Shown in pieces: positions 9,175 through 18,486 of a DNA stretch of 64,000 bases. Every line of letters begins with the position of its first letter. Position 1 is the first letter of the stretch. The stretch lies in assembly GCA_945952065.1 (NCBI GenBank), contig CAMFGY010000015.1, forward strand, positions 52,111 through 116,110. The letters are read 5' to 3'. The DNA comes from an uncultured Burkholderiales bacterium. Lineage in GTDB: Bacteria; Pseudomonadota; Gammaproteobacteria; Burkholderiales; Burkholderiaceae_C. The position numbers and the translations under genes were made by a program. Under the pieces are notes generated by a model, which worked only from the letters and a program-made list of their open reading frames with translations, made no database searches and was not told the DNA's origin.

Positions 9175-9993
9175 GTGAACGACAAGTTTCTTATCTCGGC
9201 GGGCCCGGCCTTGGGCCCGCGCTTGCTGATGGTTCTCAGTCTGGGCTTGAGCTTGGGGCTGGCGAGCCATCAGGCCGCGCAAGCGCAACCCCAATCCATA
9301 CCGCCCAGCCCGGAACTCGTGCCCCTGTGCGTGGGTGACTTCCCGCCCTTCAACAGCGCCCATCTGCCGCAACAAGGGCCAGTGATTGAAATCACCACCG
9401 AAGCCTTCAAGCGCTCCGGCTATGCAGTGAAGACTCAGTTCATGCCCTGGGCGCGGATTGTCAAAGAAGGCGAAGAGAAAAACTGCCTGATCTTGGGCAT
9501 TTGGCGCAATGCCCAGCGCGATCAGATCTTCAACTTTTCTCTGCCCATCGTTCAACAAGAGCTGGGCTTTTTTGTTCGGCAAGATTCGCCCATCCAAGAC
9601 TGGCGAAAGCCAGGACTGCTGCAGCAAGAACTGATTGGCGTCGAGCGCGGCAGCTATTTGTCACCGGCCTTGCAGGCGCCCGGCGTGCACTTGGACCCTT
9701 CAGGCGGCATCAGAACCAATCTGCAAAAGCTGGTGCGTGAGCGCATTCATCTGGCCTACGCCGCCAAGGAAAGCGGTCTGTACGCCATCCAAAACGATGA
9801 GGGCTTGAAGCACAAGGTTCGATGGCTGCCACCGGCCATTGAGCGCAAAGATGCCTTCTTGGCCTGCGCCAAAGACCACCCCGAGCAAGCCCGGCTGCTG
9901 AACGCTTTTGACCGAGGCCTTCGCAGCATGCGCGCAGACGGCAGCTATCAAAAAATATTGAAGCGCGCTGGGCTGGAGGCCGCGGCGCCCTGA
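9175..9993 (+). CDS. Periplasmic solute-binding-like protein (SBP family 3 fold)
   Basis: This gene encodes a 272-residue protein with a signal peptide (hydrophobic LLMVLSLGLSLGLAS, cleavage near AQAQ). The mature protein resembles type II periplasmic binding proteins of the amino-acid family: LCVGDFPPFNS, FKRSGYAVKTQFMPWARIVKEG, NFSLPIVQQELGFFVRQDS, and a C-terminal MRADGSYQKILKRAGL typical of family 3. No ABC permease or ATPase gene is nearby, so it may be an orphan sensor-type binder. A chemoreceptor gene follows, which could be its partner (inference). The start is a GTG at 9175; an ATG at 9229 would shorten the signal peptide. Confidence 0.8.
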   Translation: MNDKFLISAGPALGPRLLMVLSLGLSLGLASHQAAQAQPQSIPPSPELVPLCVGDFPPFNSAHLPQQGPVIEITTEAFKRSGYAVKTQFMPWARIVKEGEEKNCLILGIWRNAQRDQIFNFSLPIVQQELGFFVRQDSPIQDWRKPGLLQQELIGVERGSYLSPALQAPGVHLDPSGGIRTNLQKLVRERIHLAYAAKESGLYAIQNDEGLKHKVRWLPPAIERKDAFLACAKDHPEQARLLNAFDRGLRSMRADGSYQKILKRAGLEAAAP

Positions 9994-10149
9994 GCGCGAG
10001 CCGGTTGCCAAGGGCCCACGGGGCCCGCTGCGGGGGTCAGGCCTTGCTTCAGGAGCCAGCGCCCCGAGCTCAATTTCCTTCACCCAAGCCCGCCCGCTTG
10101 GGCTAGCATGCCCCGGCAAACCTCGCAGCTCGTGAATGGAGTCTCGGTC

Positions 10150-11721
10150 ATGAAATTCTCCGACCTTTCCATCAGCGCCAAGATCGGTGGCGGCTTCGCC
10201 GCCATCGTGATCCTGGTTTTTGCCCTGGGCGTGCTGGCCCTGATGCAGCTCAGCTCGGTGAACGGATCGACCGAGCAGATCGCCACCAACAATTTACCCA
10301 GCGTCAAATTGGCAGCTCAGATGGGCGATTTGCTGCAATCCATGCGACGCGCAGAGGCCCGTCATGTGATGTCCGCGAATGAAGCTGAGATGGACCAGTT
10401 GGAAGCGCGCATGGCTGCCTCGAGAAAAGAGCTGGACAGCCTGCAGCCCAAAGCCACCGAGTTGTTCAACTCCGACGCCGAAGTCAAGGCCTTGGCTGGA
10501 CTCAGGAAATACACCGAGCTCTGGTATGGGGTCTGGGACCAAAAGCTTCGCCCAGTTTCGCGCAAAGGCGAAGCGGCCAGCGCGGAAGCGCAAAAGCTCT
10601 ACCGTGATGACTCCGCAGACAGTTTCAACAAGGCCCTGGCCGAAGCTGGCCAGCTGAGCGAGATCAATGCCAAGCTGGCGGACCAAGCCCTGGCCGATGC
10701 GCGCGCGGTGTATGCGCGCGCCCGCATGCTGGTGGTAGCCGCCTTGACGGTGGCGGTCCTGCTGGCCGTGGGCATGGCCTGGGTGATTTCGCGCGCCATC
10801 GCGCGGCCGATCGAGGCGGCCGTCCTTTCGGCCCATGCCATTGCCTCGGGAGATATGACGCAGGCGATTCACGCCGAAGGCCGCGACGAGACCGCCAGGC
10901 TGCTGCAAGCACTTGACAGCATGCGCGAGAAATTGGTCCAAGTGGTTCGCACTGTGCGCCAAGGCTCGGAAGCAGTCGCCACGGCCTGTTCAGAAATTGC
11001 TTCGGGCAATAACGACTTGTCTGCACGCACCGAGCAGCAAGCCAGCGCACTGGAAGAGACCGCCTCCAGCATGGAGGAATTGGGGGCCACCGTGAAGCAA
11101 AACGCCGACTCCGCCCGGCAAGCCAATCAGCTGGCGCAAAAGGCCTCCAGCGTGGCCATCGAAGGGGGCGAAGTGGTCGGCCAAGTGGTCGAAACCATGC
11201 GCGGCATCAATGAATCGAGTCGAAAAATCAGCGACATCATCAGCGTGATCGACGGCATTGCTTTCCAAACCAATATCCTGGCTTTGAATGCCGCCGTCGA
11301 AGCGGCGCGGGCGGGCGAGCAGGGCCGGGGGTTTGCGGTCGTGGCCTCGGAAGTGCGTTCACTGGCCAGCCGTTCGGCCGAGGCCGCCAAGGAAATCAAG
11401 ACCCTCATCAACGCCAGCGTCGAGCGGGTTGAACAGGGCTCCGCATTGGTGGACAAGGCGGGCGTCACCATGACCGAGGTGGTCAACAGCATCCGCCATG
11501 TCACCAACATCATGGGCGAGATCAGCGCGGCCAGCGCGGAACAGGCCTCGGGCGTGGCCCAGGTGGGCGAGGCGGTGACGCAGATGGATCATGCCACCCA
11601 GCAAAACGCGGCCTTGGTGGAACAAATGGCCGCTGCCGGCAGCAGCCTGAAGACCCAAGCCCAAGACTTGGTGGCCGGGGTCTCCTACTTCAAACTCAGC
11701 GGTCACACGACCAGGGCTTAG
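10150..11721 (+). CDS. Methyl-accepting chemotaxis protein
   Basis: This gene encodes a 523-residue chemoreceptor. TM1 lies at residues 10-32 and a four-helix periplasmic sensor follows ([21 protein letters not shown]). TM2 is near 190-212 ([20 protein letters not shown]), then HAMP and the signalling domain with [20 protein letters not shown]. The tail lacks a CheR-binding pentapeptide. Its signalling half is nearly the same as in the receptor at 774-2321, while the sensor domains differ, so the two are paralogues with different inputs. The start at 10150 has a GGAG upstream; the frame opens at 10108 without support. Confidence 0.95.
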   Translation: MKFSDLSISAKIGGGFAAIVILVFALGVLALMQLSSVNGSTEQIATNNLPSVKLAAQMGDLLQSMRRAEARHVMSANEAEMDQLEARMAASRKELDSLQPKATELFNSDAEVKALAGLRKYTELWYGVWDQKLRPVSRKGEAASAEAQKLYRDDSADSFNKALAEAGQLSEINAKLADQALADARAVYARARMLVVAALTVAVLLAVGMAWVISRAIARPIEAAVLSAHAIASGDMTQAIHAEGRDETARLLQALDSMREKLVQVVRTVRQGSEAVATACSEIASGNNDLSARTEQQASALEETASSMEELGATVKQNADSARQANQLAQKASSVAIEGGEVVGQVVETMRGINESSRKISDIISVIDGIAFQTNILALNAAVEAARAGEQGRGFAVVASEVRSLASRSAEAAKEIKTLINASVERVEQGSALVDKAGVTMTEVVNSIRHVTNIMGEISAASAEQASGVAQVGEAVTQMDHATQQNAALVEQMAAAGSSLKTQAQDLVAGVSYFKLSGHTTRA

Positions 11722-11772
11722 GGCAGCTTCGCATCAATGGCCGGGGGACGCGCTGCTGGCTGCAGACCTGAC

Positions 11773-12429
11773 TCAGGCTAAACCTTTGAACGGCCCCGAC
11801 TGCAACCAGCGTTCGATCTGGGTCTGCCTGTCATTGCCCCAGAAGGGTTCGCCGTCGATGATGAAGAAAGGCGCGCCGAACACGCCCGCGGCAATGGCGG
11901 CGTCGTTGGCCGCTTTCAGCCGGTCTTTCCATTGCGGGTCAGACCAAGCGGCCTCGGCCGCATCGGCGTCCAGACCACTTTGCGCGGCCAAGGCTTTGAG
12001 CTGCGCCGGATCGTTCAAAGCCACACCACGAGCGAAGTAGGCCCGAAAACCTGCCCTCGCCCAAGCCACCGCACGGGCGGGGTCTTGGCTGTGAAGCCAC
12101 CAAAACACCCGCGCCGCATTCTGGGTCGGGATCGGAAAAGTCTCGGGCTGGCGATAGGGCAGACCGGCAAACTGGGCCGAGCGCTCAAAGTCACGCAAGG
12201 CGTATTCCCGTTTGAGCGGATGAGCCACTGGCGGCTTCAGCTCCGCCACCTGGAACAGCGCCCCCAGCAAGACCGCATGCCACTGCACCCGGCGCCCATG
12301 ACGCGCGGCGACCGCATCGATCCATTCCGATGCGATATAGGAATACGGCGAAGAAAAATCGAAGTAAAACTGAATGGGGCCCCGCTGCATGGCTTGCGCG
12401 GCGCGTTCAGGAAGCGTGGTTTCAAGCAT
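11773..12429 (-). CDS. 2-hydroxychromene-2-carboxylate isomerase-like protein (DsbA-fold, GST kappa-like)
   Basis: This gene encodes a 218-residue thioredoxin-fold protein. The catalytic-position serine motif FDFSSPYSYIASEW (S26/S27) replaces the CxxC of DsbA, as in HCCA isomerases and kappa GSTs. The cis-Pro loop reads FGAPFFIIDGEPFWGNDR near the C-terminus, and the inserted helical domain contains FPIPTQNAARVFWW. NahD-like members isomerise a chromene carboxylate using glutathione during naphthalene degradation. No aromatic-degradation genes are adjacent, so the true substrate is open. Met14 is an alternative start. Confidence 0.88.
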   Translation of the reverse strand: MLETTLPERAAQAMQRGPIQFYFDFSSPYSYIASEWIDAVAARHGRRVQWHAVLLGALFQVAELKPPVAHPLKREYALRDFERSAQFAGLPYRQPETFPIPTQNAARVFWWLHSQDPARAVAWARAGFRAYFARGVALNDPAQLKALAAQSGLDADAAEAAWSDPQWKDRLKAANDAAIAAGVFGAPFFIIDGEPFWGNDRQTQIERWLQSGPFKGLA

Positions 12430-12665
12430 GTCTCAAAGCTAGTGCATTTGTGGTCAAAAGTGCAGCCGTGCAAGCGAGCAGTTCCGCCACAAAACCACAG
12501 CCAAGGCATTGCCGGTGCGACTGGCGTATCGCCACGCACGGCAACTCTGCCCCCGGCTCGTCCACGTGGGCGGTGAGCGCCAAACGCGCGGCAGAAAGCT
12601 GCTACCGTTGCCCCTGCCTGTTGATCCCAGCCTGCCCGCGCATGTTTTGCAATTTCCTCAGACGG

Positions 12666-13388
12666 ATGATTCGGCTGCTTTTGAGCCTGTTGCTCCTCGG
12701 CGCCTCGGCGAGCCAAGCGCAGCCGCCGAACTTTCGCATTGCCTACAACACATCGACGGCTCCTTTGCTGCCGCTGGTTCGCGAGGTCTATCGGAAAATC
12801 GGCATGCAGCCAGAGTTTTTGCTGTTGCCGGCGGAGCGGGCCATCACCGGTGCCGAGCGCGGCGACTATGACGCCGATCTGAGCCGCGCCGGGGGCTCGA
12901 TCCAGGCCTACACCCATTTGATGCAAACCCGCGAGCCGCTTCGCAGAACCGAGCTTTATGCCTACGCCCGCAAAGGCAGCCCCTTGCTCATCCGCCAGGC
13001 TGAGGAGCTGCGCGGCCACAGTCTGGGTCTGTTGCATGGGGCCAAACACGCCGAAGAGTTTGTCCGCCACCATGGCCTGCAGGCGCAACGCAGCCATTCC
13101 GCGGAGTCGCTGTATGCGATGTTGAACGCCGAACGTTTTGAAATCGCCCTGGTGACCAGCATTCAAGCCCGGGCAGACCGCCAGGTGCTGGAACTGCAAG
13201 CGCAAAGAGTCAGCGGAGCTTTGGCGACGGGCTACTCCTACCACGTGCTGAACAAAAAGCACGCTGCACTGGCCCCCCAGTTCGACGCCGCCTTGCTGGC
13301 TTTGAAGCAAAGCGGCCAAGCCGACCACCTGCTGCCGCCCGAAATGGGCGGGCTGGGGCCCGGCGCGCCCGTGCCAGCCACGCCTTGA
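12666..13388 (+). CDS. Small periplasmic solute-binding-like protein
   Basis: This gene encodes a 240-residue protein starting with a classical signal peptide (MIRLLLSLLLLGASASQAQ). The mature part resembles family 3 periplasmic binding proteins: FRIAYNTSTAPLLPLVREVY, LLPAERAITGAERGDYDADL, LGLLHGAKHAEEFVRHHGL, and an ALVTSIQARADRQVL segment. No ABC transporter genes are nearby. The ATG at 12642 gives a slightly longer leader; I prefer 12666 because it places Arg directly before the hydrophobic core. The frame extends upstream to 12330 but antisense to the isomerase gene, which I do not believe is coding. Confidence 0.72.
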   Translation: MIRLLLSLLLLGASASQAQPPNFRIAYNTSTAPLLPLVREVYRKIGMQPEFLLLPAERAITGAERGDYDADLSRAGGSIQAYTHLMQTREPLRRTELYAYARKGSPLLIRQAEELRGHSLGLLHGAKHAEEFVRHHGLQAQRSHSAESLYAMLNAERFEIALVTSIQARADRQVLELQAQRVSGALATGYSYHVLNKKHAALAPQFDAALLALKQSGQADHLLPPEMGGLGPGAPVPATP

Positions 13389-13420
13389 GCAGCCCGGCCC
13401 GCAGGCCACACTGCGACGAA

Positions 13421-14347
13421 TCAGGGCGTACCCGTCAAAACACTGTTATTGCTGCTGTCGGTGTCTGCGCTGGCTCGCACGCTGGCATTGAACAAGGTGG
13501 CTTGGCTCACACCAGGTGCAAACTGATAGGGCAAGGTGAACACCAGGCTGCCCCCCTTGGGCAAGCTCGGCAGATCCATCATCCCCATGGACAAGACGTT
13601 GGGGCAGACCGCGCCGCCCGAAGCCACGCAGCTGATGCTGCCCAAACTCGGCGCCGTGGCTGAAGGGCTGCTGAGCAAATTCATGCCCAACTGCGCATCC
13701 GAAGCGGCGTCCGGCCCCTTGTTGCTCACCGTCACCACATAGTTGAAGCTGCCGCCGGCCGGCACGGCCAGCCCCGGTCCCGTCGCTTGAACGCCCACAT
13801 CCACGCTGTACACCTTGAAGGCTGTGGTTTGCTTGCTGCTGGACAACTGGCTGCCATTGGTGGTGCTGGCGGCCGCCACCATATTGATGACCTGACTGGT
13901 GCCGAGCTTGACCACCCCCATCACATCAAAGCTGAGCGAGGACCCAGGCTGCAAATTGCTGACCGTCATGCGGCTGCCGCTCGCCGGGCAGGGCGAGCCC
14001 GCGTTGTCCGATTTGCAGTTCAAGACCTTGATGTCTTGCAGGTCTGCGTCTGCCGTGATGTTGAAATCACTGGTGCCGGCCACGCCTTTGCCCACATTGC
14101 TGAGCGTGACCGTGGCCAGCTTCTGGCTGCCATTGCTGGAAGGCACCAGCAGGCTGACGGGTTTGAGGGAGACCGACAGTTCTGCCGCATCCACCGGCGG
14201 AGGCGGCGTGACTTCGCTGCCACCACCTCCGCCGCCGCCGCAAGCGCTGAGCGCCAACAAAGCGGCCGTGACCAGGCCCGCGCCCAAGACGCGAGGCTGC
14301 TGCGACAACAAATCAACGGCACGGCGCTGGTGTTCAAACGAAGACAT
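13421..14347 (-). CDS. DUF11-type repeat lipoprotein
   Basis: This gene encodes a 308-residue lipoprotein. The lipobox LSAC places the acylated cysteine at C36, followed by seven glycines and a Pro-rich spacer, a common layout in Burkholderiales surface lipoproteins. The rest is beta-rich: a first module with KLATVTLSNVGKGVAGTSDF and paired cysteines in CKSDNAGSPC, then a DUF11-like module, VDVGVQATGPGLAVPAGGSF to a closing RASADTDSSNNSVLTG. DUF11 modules are bacterial Ig-like cell-surface domains of unknown role. It is monocistronic, with about 170 nt free upstream. Confidence 0.82.
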   Translation of the reverse strand: MSSFEHQRRAVDLLSQQPRVLGAGLVTAALLALSACGGGGGGGSEVTPPPPVDAAELSVSLKPVSLLVPSSNGSQKLATVTLSNVGKGVAGTSDFNITADADLQDIKVLNCKSDNAGSPCPASGSRMTVSNLQPGSSLSFDVMGVVKLGTSQVINMVAAASTTNGSQLSSSKQTTAFKVYSVDVGVQATGPGLAVPAGGSFNYVVTVSNKGPDAASDAQLGMNLLSSPSATAPSLGSISCVASGGAVCPNVLSMGMMDLPSLPKGGSLVFTLPYQFAPGVSQATLFNASVRASADTDSSNNSVLTGTP

Positions 14348-14514
14348 GGAAACTCCCTTGTAGTTTGTGAATGGCGAGCTTCGAAGGCGCCAGCCCGTCC
14401 CGGGTTTGGCCTGTATTCATCGAAGCTGCGCAATTTTAGGAAAGCGCCCCCGTTCTGTTTGTGTGAGTTTTGTACAAACACCGTCTGCCGGCCTGAGCGA
14501 GCCGCGCTGGCGTT

Positions 14515-16146
14515 TCAAGCCTGAGGCACAGCGCTCAGCGATTGCAGCGCGCAGGCGCGAAGCCGCGCAGGCAAAAGCGCCAGCGCGGCTTCTGACCAAG
14601 CGCCCATCAAACACAGCTGCAGGCCATTGCGAGCCCGCAGATAGCCGCTCTGCCAGGCTAGCCTGAAACCGGCCCGCTCCAGCCTTGCGCCCACGCGCGC
14701 GGCATCCAAAGACGGCTCCAGCAAGAGGGTCACGATGCCCGGCATGGCCGCCTCGCCGTCCACCATCAGCCGCCACAGGCCGGCCCCACCTTGCGCGCCC
14801 ACGGCGTCCTCGCGCAGCCGCGCACGCACGCGCGCATCGGCCTCGCGCACCGCCTGCCAGCGGCGAGGCCAATCCGGGTCCAGCGCCGCTTCCAAGGCCG
14901 CGAGCAGATTGGAACTCTGGGTGTAGGGCACGCCTTGGGCGGGCTCAAACGAGGCCAAGTCGATGGCCCGTGGCAAGGCGCCCGGCGGCTGCAAGGCACC
15001 GTTATGCAAGACGATGGCCAAGCCGGGGAATGCCCCCAAGGCCTTGCCGCTGACCGCCGTCGCCAGCCAAACACCCTGCAAATCAAGCGGCTGAAGGCCC
15101 AGTGCGCTGACGGCATCCACGCACAAGCGCGCACCCACACGAGCACAGGCTTGGCGCAATATGTCCAAGTCATTGCGCATGCCTGTCGAGGTCTCGCTCA
15201 GCACCGCCCAAACCCAAGCGGGGCGCTGCGCCGCCAGGGCCCGCGCCAAGCCCTGCGGTGACACCGGCTCCCCCCAAGCCAAGTGCAAGGCTTGATGCGG
15301 CAGACGCCAACGTTGGGCGTGGTCGATCAAGCGCTCGCCAAACTCTCCATTGCTGATCACCAAACCGGGCTGCTTCAACAAAGATATCTGCGCCGCCACA
15401 GCATCATTGGCCAGCGTGCCCGTGCCGGGAAACACCAGCGCCTGCTCGGTTCCGGCCAGATCGCACAAACGCCGACGTACCCGCGCCAAACGCTGCAAAT
15501 GGGCGGCCCCACGGTGCGACTGTGCAGGCTCGGCCAGGGCTTGTGCCACCGACGACGTCATCGCGACCGGCCCGGGCAAAAAGTTTGCGGCCTGCCCATC
15601 CGCGAGGTATTCGAGGTGAGCCGCCTTGACCGCATAGTCCGGCAAACGCATCCACATCGGCTGATAAGGCGCCTCGGCCGTGCCCACTTGCGGACCAAAG
15701 GGTTCAAAGCCCAGATGCCGATACAGCCGGATCTGCCGCAAGGTGCCGGAGATCAAGGCCAGATCACAGCCCTCGCTTCGGAAATAACGAGCCAACACAC
15801 CGGCGAGACGGGCAAACACCGCATGCTTGCGAAAGGCCGGCAAAACCGCCAGCAGGCGAATTTCCACCGCTTTCTGATGCGCCGGCAAGTGGCGATCCAA
15901 GTCGGGCAGCTTGCCATCCAGGGAGAACGGGCGCTGGCAACGCCCAGCAATCATGCCTACCACCTCGCCTTGATGCAGGGCGATGGCATAGGTGTTCTCG
16001 GCATGAAAGCGGTCCACCAAGCGGCGCTCGGCAATGCCAGCGTGTTGTGGAATCTCTTCGACAAAGGTCTGGTAGTTGAGCCGATGAATGGCTTCGAACT
16101 CTTGCGCCTGGTCGGCGATCTTGAAACTCAGGGGATTTGAAGACAT
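14515..16146 (-). CDS. GNAT acetyltransferase domain fused to class V aminotransferase
   Basis: This gene encodes a 543-residue two-domain enzyme. The N-terminal ~170 residues form an N-acyl/GNAT-type acyltransferase: LNYQTFVEEIPQH, EIRLLAVLPAFRKHAVFARL with the acyl-CoA site, and IRLYRHLGFEPFG. From about 190 on it is a fold-type I class V aminotransferase: FLPGPV, SHRG, PGTGTLANDA, the PLP-contacting Asp in CVDAVSALG (D344) and the Schiff-base Lys in SGKALGAFPGL (K368). The closest family flavour is 2-aminoethylphosphonate or alanine/serine-glyoxylate transaminases. The fusion suggests that one substrate is transaminated and acylated in turn (inference). Start 16146 is chosen; 16197 is also in frame. 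Confidence 0.85.
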   Translation of the reverse strand: MSSNPLSFKIADQAQEFEAIHRLNYQTFVEEIPQHAGIAERRLVDRFHAENTYAIALHQGEVVGMIAGRCQRPFSLDGKLPDLDRHLPAHQKAVEIRLLAVLPAFRKHAVFARLAGVLARYFRSEGCDLALISGTLRQIRLYRHLGFEPFGPQVGTAEAPYQPMWMRLPDYAVKAAHLEYLADGQAANFLPGPVAMTSSVAQALAEPAQSHRGAAHLQRLARVRRRLCDLAGTEQALVFPGTGTLANDAVAAQISLLKQPGLVISNGEFGERLIDHAQRWRLPHQALHLAWGEPVSPQGLARALAAQRPAWVWAVLSETSTGMRNDLDILRQACARVGARLCVDAVSALGLQPLDLQGVWLATAVSGKALGAFPGLAIVLHNGALQPPGALPRAIDLASFEPAQGVPYTQSSNLLAALEAALDPDWPRRWQAVREADARVRARLREDAVGAQGGAGLWRLMVDGEAAMPGIVTLLLEPSLDAARVGARLERAGFRLAWQSGYLRARNGLQLCLMGAWSEAALALLPARLRACALQSLSAVPQA

Positions 16147-16263
16147 GGCCCATGGTAGGCCAGCGGCAGGAGCCTGAAACCCTGCCGGCCTCAGCATCGG
16201 CCAAGTCGCATGAACTGCACCGCCTGGGCGCAGTTCATCAGACTCCGGTGGCTTTGTGAAAGC

Positions 16264-17394
16264 TCAGGCCAGCGCTCGCCCGATCAAGATTTTTTGCACT
16301 TCGGACGTGCCTTCGTAGATTTGGCAAACCCGCACATCGCGGTAGATGCGCTCCACCGGGAAGTCACTGACATAGCCATAACCGCCATGGATCTGAATCG
16401 CGTCGGAACAAACGCGCTCGGCCATTTCGGTGGCGAAGAGTTTGGCCATGGCGGCTTCTTTCAAGCAGGGCTGACCGGCGTCTTTCAAGCTGGCGGCGTG
16501 GTGGATCAATTGGCGCGCCGCTTCGATCTGGGTGGCCATCTCCGCCAGTTTGAAATTGATGGCCTGGTGATTGAAGATGGCTTGGCCGAAGGAGCTGCGC
16601 TCTTTGCTGTACTTCAAAGCGGCCTCGAAAGCCGCGCGCGCCATGCCCACCGCCTGCGAGGCAATGCCGATGCGCCCGCCTTCCAAGCCGGACAAGGCAA
16701 TCTTCAGCCCCTGACCTTCTTCGCCCAGGCGGTTGGCCACCGGCACCCGGCAGTTCTCAAAGCGGATCTGCGCCGTGTCGCTGGCATGCTGGCCCATCTT
16801 GTCTTCGATGCGGTCCACCTCGTAGCCCGGACTGGTGGTTTCCACCAAAAAGGCGCTGATGCCTTTCTTGCCGGCGTCCTTGTCGGTGACGGCCATGACG
16901 ATGGCCACATCACCGTTCTTGCCGCTGGTGATGAATTGCTTGACGCCATTGAGCACATAGGCATCACCGTCCAAGACAGCAGTGGTGCGCAGACCACCGG
17001 CCTCGGAGCCCACATGCGGCTCGGTCAGGCAAAACGCGCCCAACATATCGCCGCGCGCCAAAGGCTTGAGGAAGCGCTGCTTTTGCTCCTCATTGCCAAA
17101 GGCCATCAAGATAGAACAGACCGGGCAGTTGTTGACGCTGACCACCGTGGAGGTGGCGCCGTCGCCCGCGCCAATTTCTTCCAAGATGATGGCCAGCGCC
17201 AGATAGTCCAGCCCGGCGCCGTCGTACTCGGTGGGCACGGCCACACCGTAGCAACCCAACTCGGCCAGCCCTTGCAACTCAGCCGCCGGGAAGTGATGGG
17301 TCTTGTCCCAATGCGCGGCCTTGGGGGCGATTTCGGCTTGCACATAAGCACGGATCGCGTCTTGGATGGCGCGGTGGTCTTCAGTGAGCAACAT
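16264..17394 (-). CDS. Acyl-CoA dehydrogenase (short/branched-chain type)
   Basis: This gene encodes a 376-residue flavoenzyme for alpha,beta-dehydrogenation of acyl-CoA with electrons passed to ETF. N-terminal helical domain: LLTEDHRAIQDAIRAYVQAEI. Middle beta domain with FAD-binding AFCLTEPHVGSEAG and FITSGKNGDVAIVMAV. C-terminal domain with the family signature QIHGGYGYVSDFPVERIYRD and the catalytic glutamate in QIYEGTSEVQK. All key residues look intact. The frame is open to 17520 but homology begins at the ATG at 17394. It stands alone, so the chain-length preference is not evident from context. Confidence 0.94.
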   Translation of the reverse strand: MLLTEDHRAIQDAIRAYVQAEIAPKAAHWDKTHHFPAAELQGLAELGCYGVAVPTEYDGAGLDYLALAIILEEIGAGDGATSTVVSVNNCPVCSILMAFGNEEQKQRFLKPLARGDMLGAFCLTEPHVGSEAGGLRTTAVLDGDAYVLNGVKQFITSGKNGDVAIVMAVTDKDAGKKGISAFLVETTSPGYEVDRIEDKMGQHASDTAQIRFENCRVPVANRLGEEGQGLKIALSGLEGGRIGIASQAVGMARAAFEAALKYSKERSSFGQAIFNHQAINFKLAEMATQIEAARQLIHHAASLKDAGQPCLKEAAMAKLFATEMAERVCSDAIQIHGGYGYVSDFPVERIYRDVRVCQIYEGTSEVQKILIGRALA

Positions 17395-17572
17395 GGGATG
17401 GTTACAGCGAGTTTCGTCGCCGCGATTGTGCCAGCCCACCGTGGCGAAGCCGGGCGATCCTGCAGATGCCCTCGCCTGAAACCCAATCAGCCCAGCGCAA
17501 GCCTCCGCAGAGCTGAGCACCCCAAGCTTGCAAGCCCGGGCCGCCAGCGCGGCCCTGGGGCTCGCTACAGGC

Positions 17573-18235
17573 TCAACCCTGCTTGCGGCGGCACGCCACC
17601 GCCATGCCCGCCACCGCCAGGCCGACCAGGGCCAGCGAGGCTGGCTCGGGCACTGCGTTGCGCTGGCTCAAGCTCACATCGTTGAGGGCGAAGAAGTCGG
17701 AATTGGTGTCTCTGGCCCCCCCACCAAAGCCATAGCCGACCCAACGCATGGCATACGTGCCCGCAGCCAGGCCGCTGCTCAGGTTGATGGTTTCCGTCTT
17801 GCCCGCGGTGGCGTAGGAAGCCAGCAAGTCGGCAGCCAGATCGATCCAACCGCTGCCGCTGTTGATCTGCACCGCATACTTGTAGCTGGGCCTGGTGCTG
17901 CTGTAGTTGTGGTTGTGGTAGTGGGTGAAGGACAGGGTCAGGTCGTTCAACGAGTTCGCCAGCGTGAAGCTCAGCGAGGGCGCGTTGATGCCGAAAAACT
18001 GCGTCCCCAAGACATATCCATATGGGGCTTCCCAGTTCCACAATCCCACGTTGGCCGTGCTGAAGTTGGCGTTGCTCACGCCTGCTGCGGCCGTCGATGC
18101 GGCGATGCCGCTGCCCTGGCCGGGCGCCGCGTTATCAAAGTTCCAAGCCACGACCACACCGGCCTGCGCGCCGGCAGCCGACATCAGCGCTGCAGAGGCG
18201 AGTGCCACATTCAGGACCGTCTTCTTGATTCGCAT
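17573..18235 (-). CDS. PEP-CTERM sorting domain protein
   Basis: This gene encodes a 220-residue exported protein. A signal peptide (KKTVLNVALASAALMSAAGAQA) is followed by a beta-sandwich-like body with LSFTLANSLNDLTLSFTHYHNHN and FFALNDVSLSQ. The C-terminus is a canonical exosortase signal: VPEP, a hydrophobic helix (ASLALVGLAVAGMAVA) and the basic tail CRRKQG. Such proteins are cut and anchored by exosortase and are linked to exopolysaccharide. No exosortase gene is in the window. The start at 18235 is preferred over 18286 because it begins the signal peptide. Confidence 0.92.
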   Translation of the reverse strand: MRIKKTVLNVALASAALMSAAGAQAGVVVAWNFDNAAPGQGSGIAASTAAAGVSNANFSTANVGLWNWEAPYGYVLGTQFFGINAPSLSFTLANSLNDLTLSFTHYHNHNYSSTRPSYKYAVQINSGSGWIDLAADLLASYATAGKTETINLSSGLAAGTYAMRWVGYGFGGGARDTNSDFFALNDVSLSQRNAVPEPASLALVGLAVAGMAVACRRKQG

Positions 18236-18433
18236 CTTTTGTCTTCCGTTCAAACCACCCAGCGAGCCGGGCAAAGCTCTGATCACAAGCCCAGCGGCGC
18301 TGGGCTCCTCCCCCCTCCGACAAGCCGAAGAAGCCTGCCGTTAGGTGCTGCGAATTATTGGTGATGCCCTCTAGATTCAGCCCCCTGAGATGCGGGTGTT
18401 CGGCGGGAGTCTGTGTGATGCAGTGCACATGCG

Positions 18434-18465
18434 TCCCACCCTTCCCCCTACATCGGGGGGTGGGA
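18434..18465. other. Strong GC-rich hairpin between SDR and PEP-CTERM genes
   Basis: TCCCACCC at 18434-18441 pairs perfectly with GGGTGGGA at 18458-18465, and inner C and G runs extend the stem. It lies just downstream of the SDR stop codon in that gene's direction of transcription and upstream of the PEP-CTERM gene. There is no T-run, so it may be an mRNA 3'-end stabiliser or pause rather than a classical terminator. Confidence 0.5.
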
Positions 18466-18486
18466 TAGGAGGCCCGGCCCGCGCCC

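Noticed and set aside
12237..13409. A 390-codon minus-strand frame across the isomerase and solute-binding genes
   Set aside because: It overlaps two recognisable genes in other frames and has no domain-like sequence. Its only familiar part is a frame-shifted read of the isomerase.
17536..17562. GGGCCGC/GCGGCCC hairpin after the PEP-CTERM gene as a terminator
   Set aside because: The stem is real but there is no T-run in the right direction and the loop is short, so I could not call a terminator.
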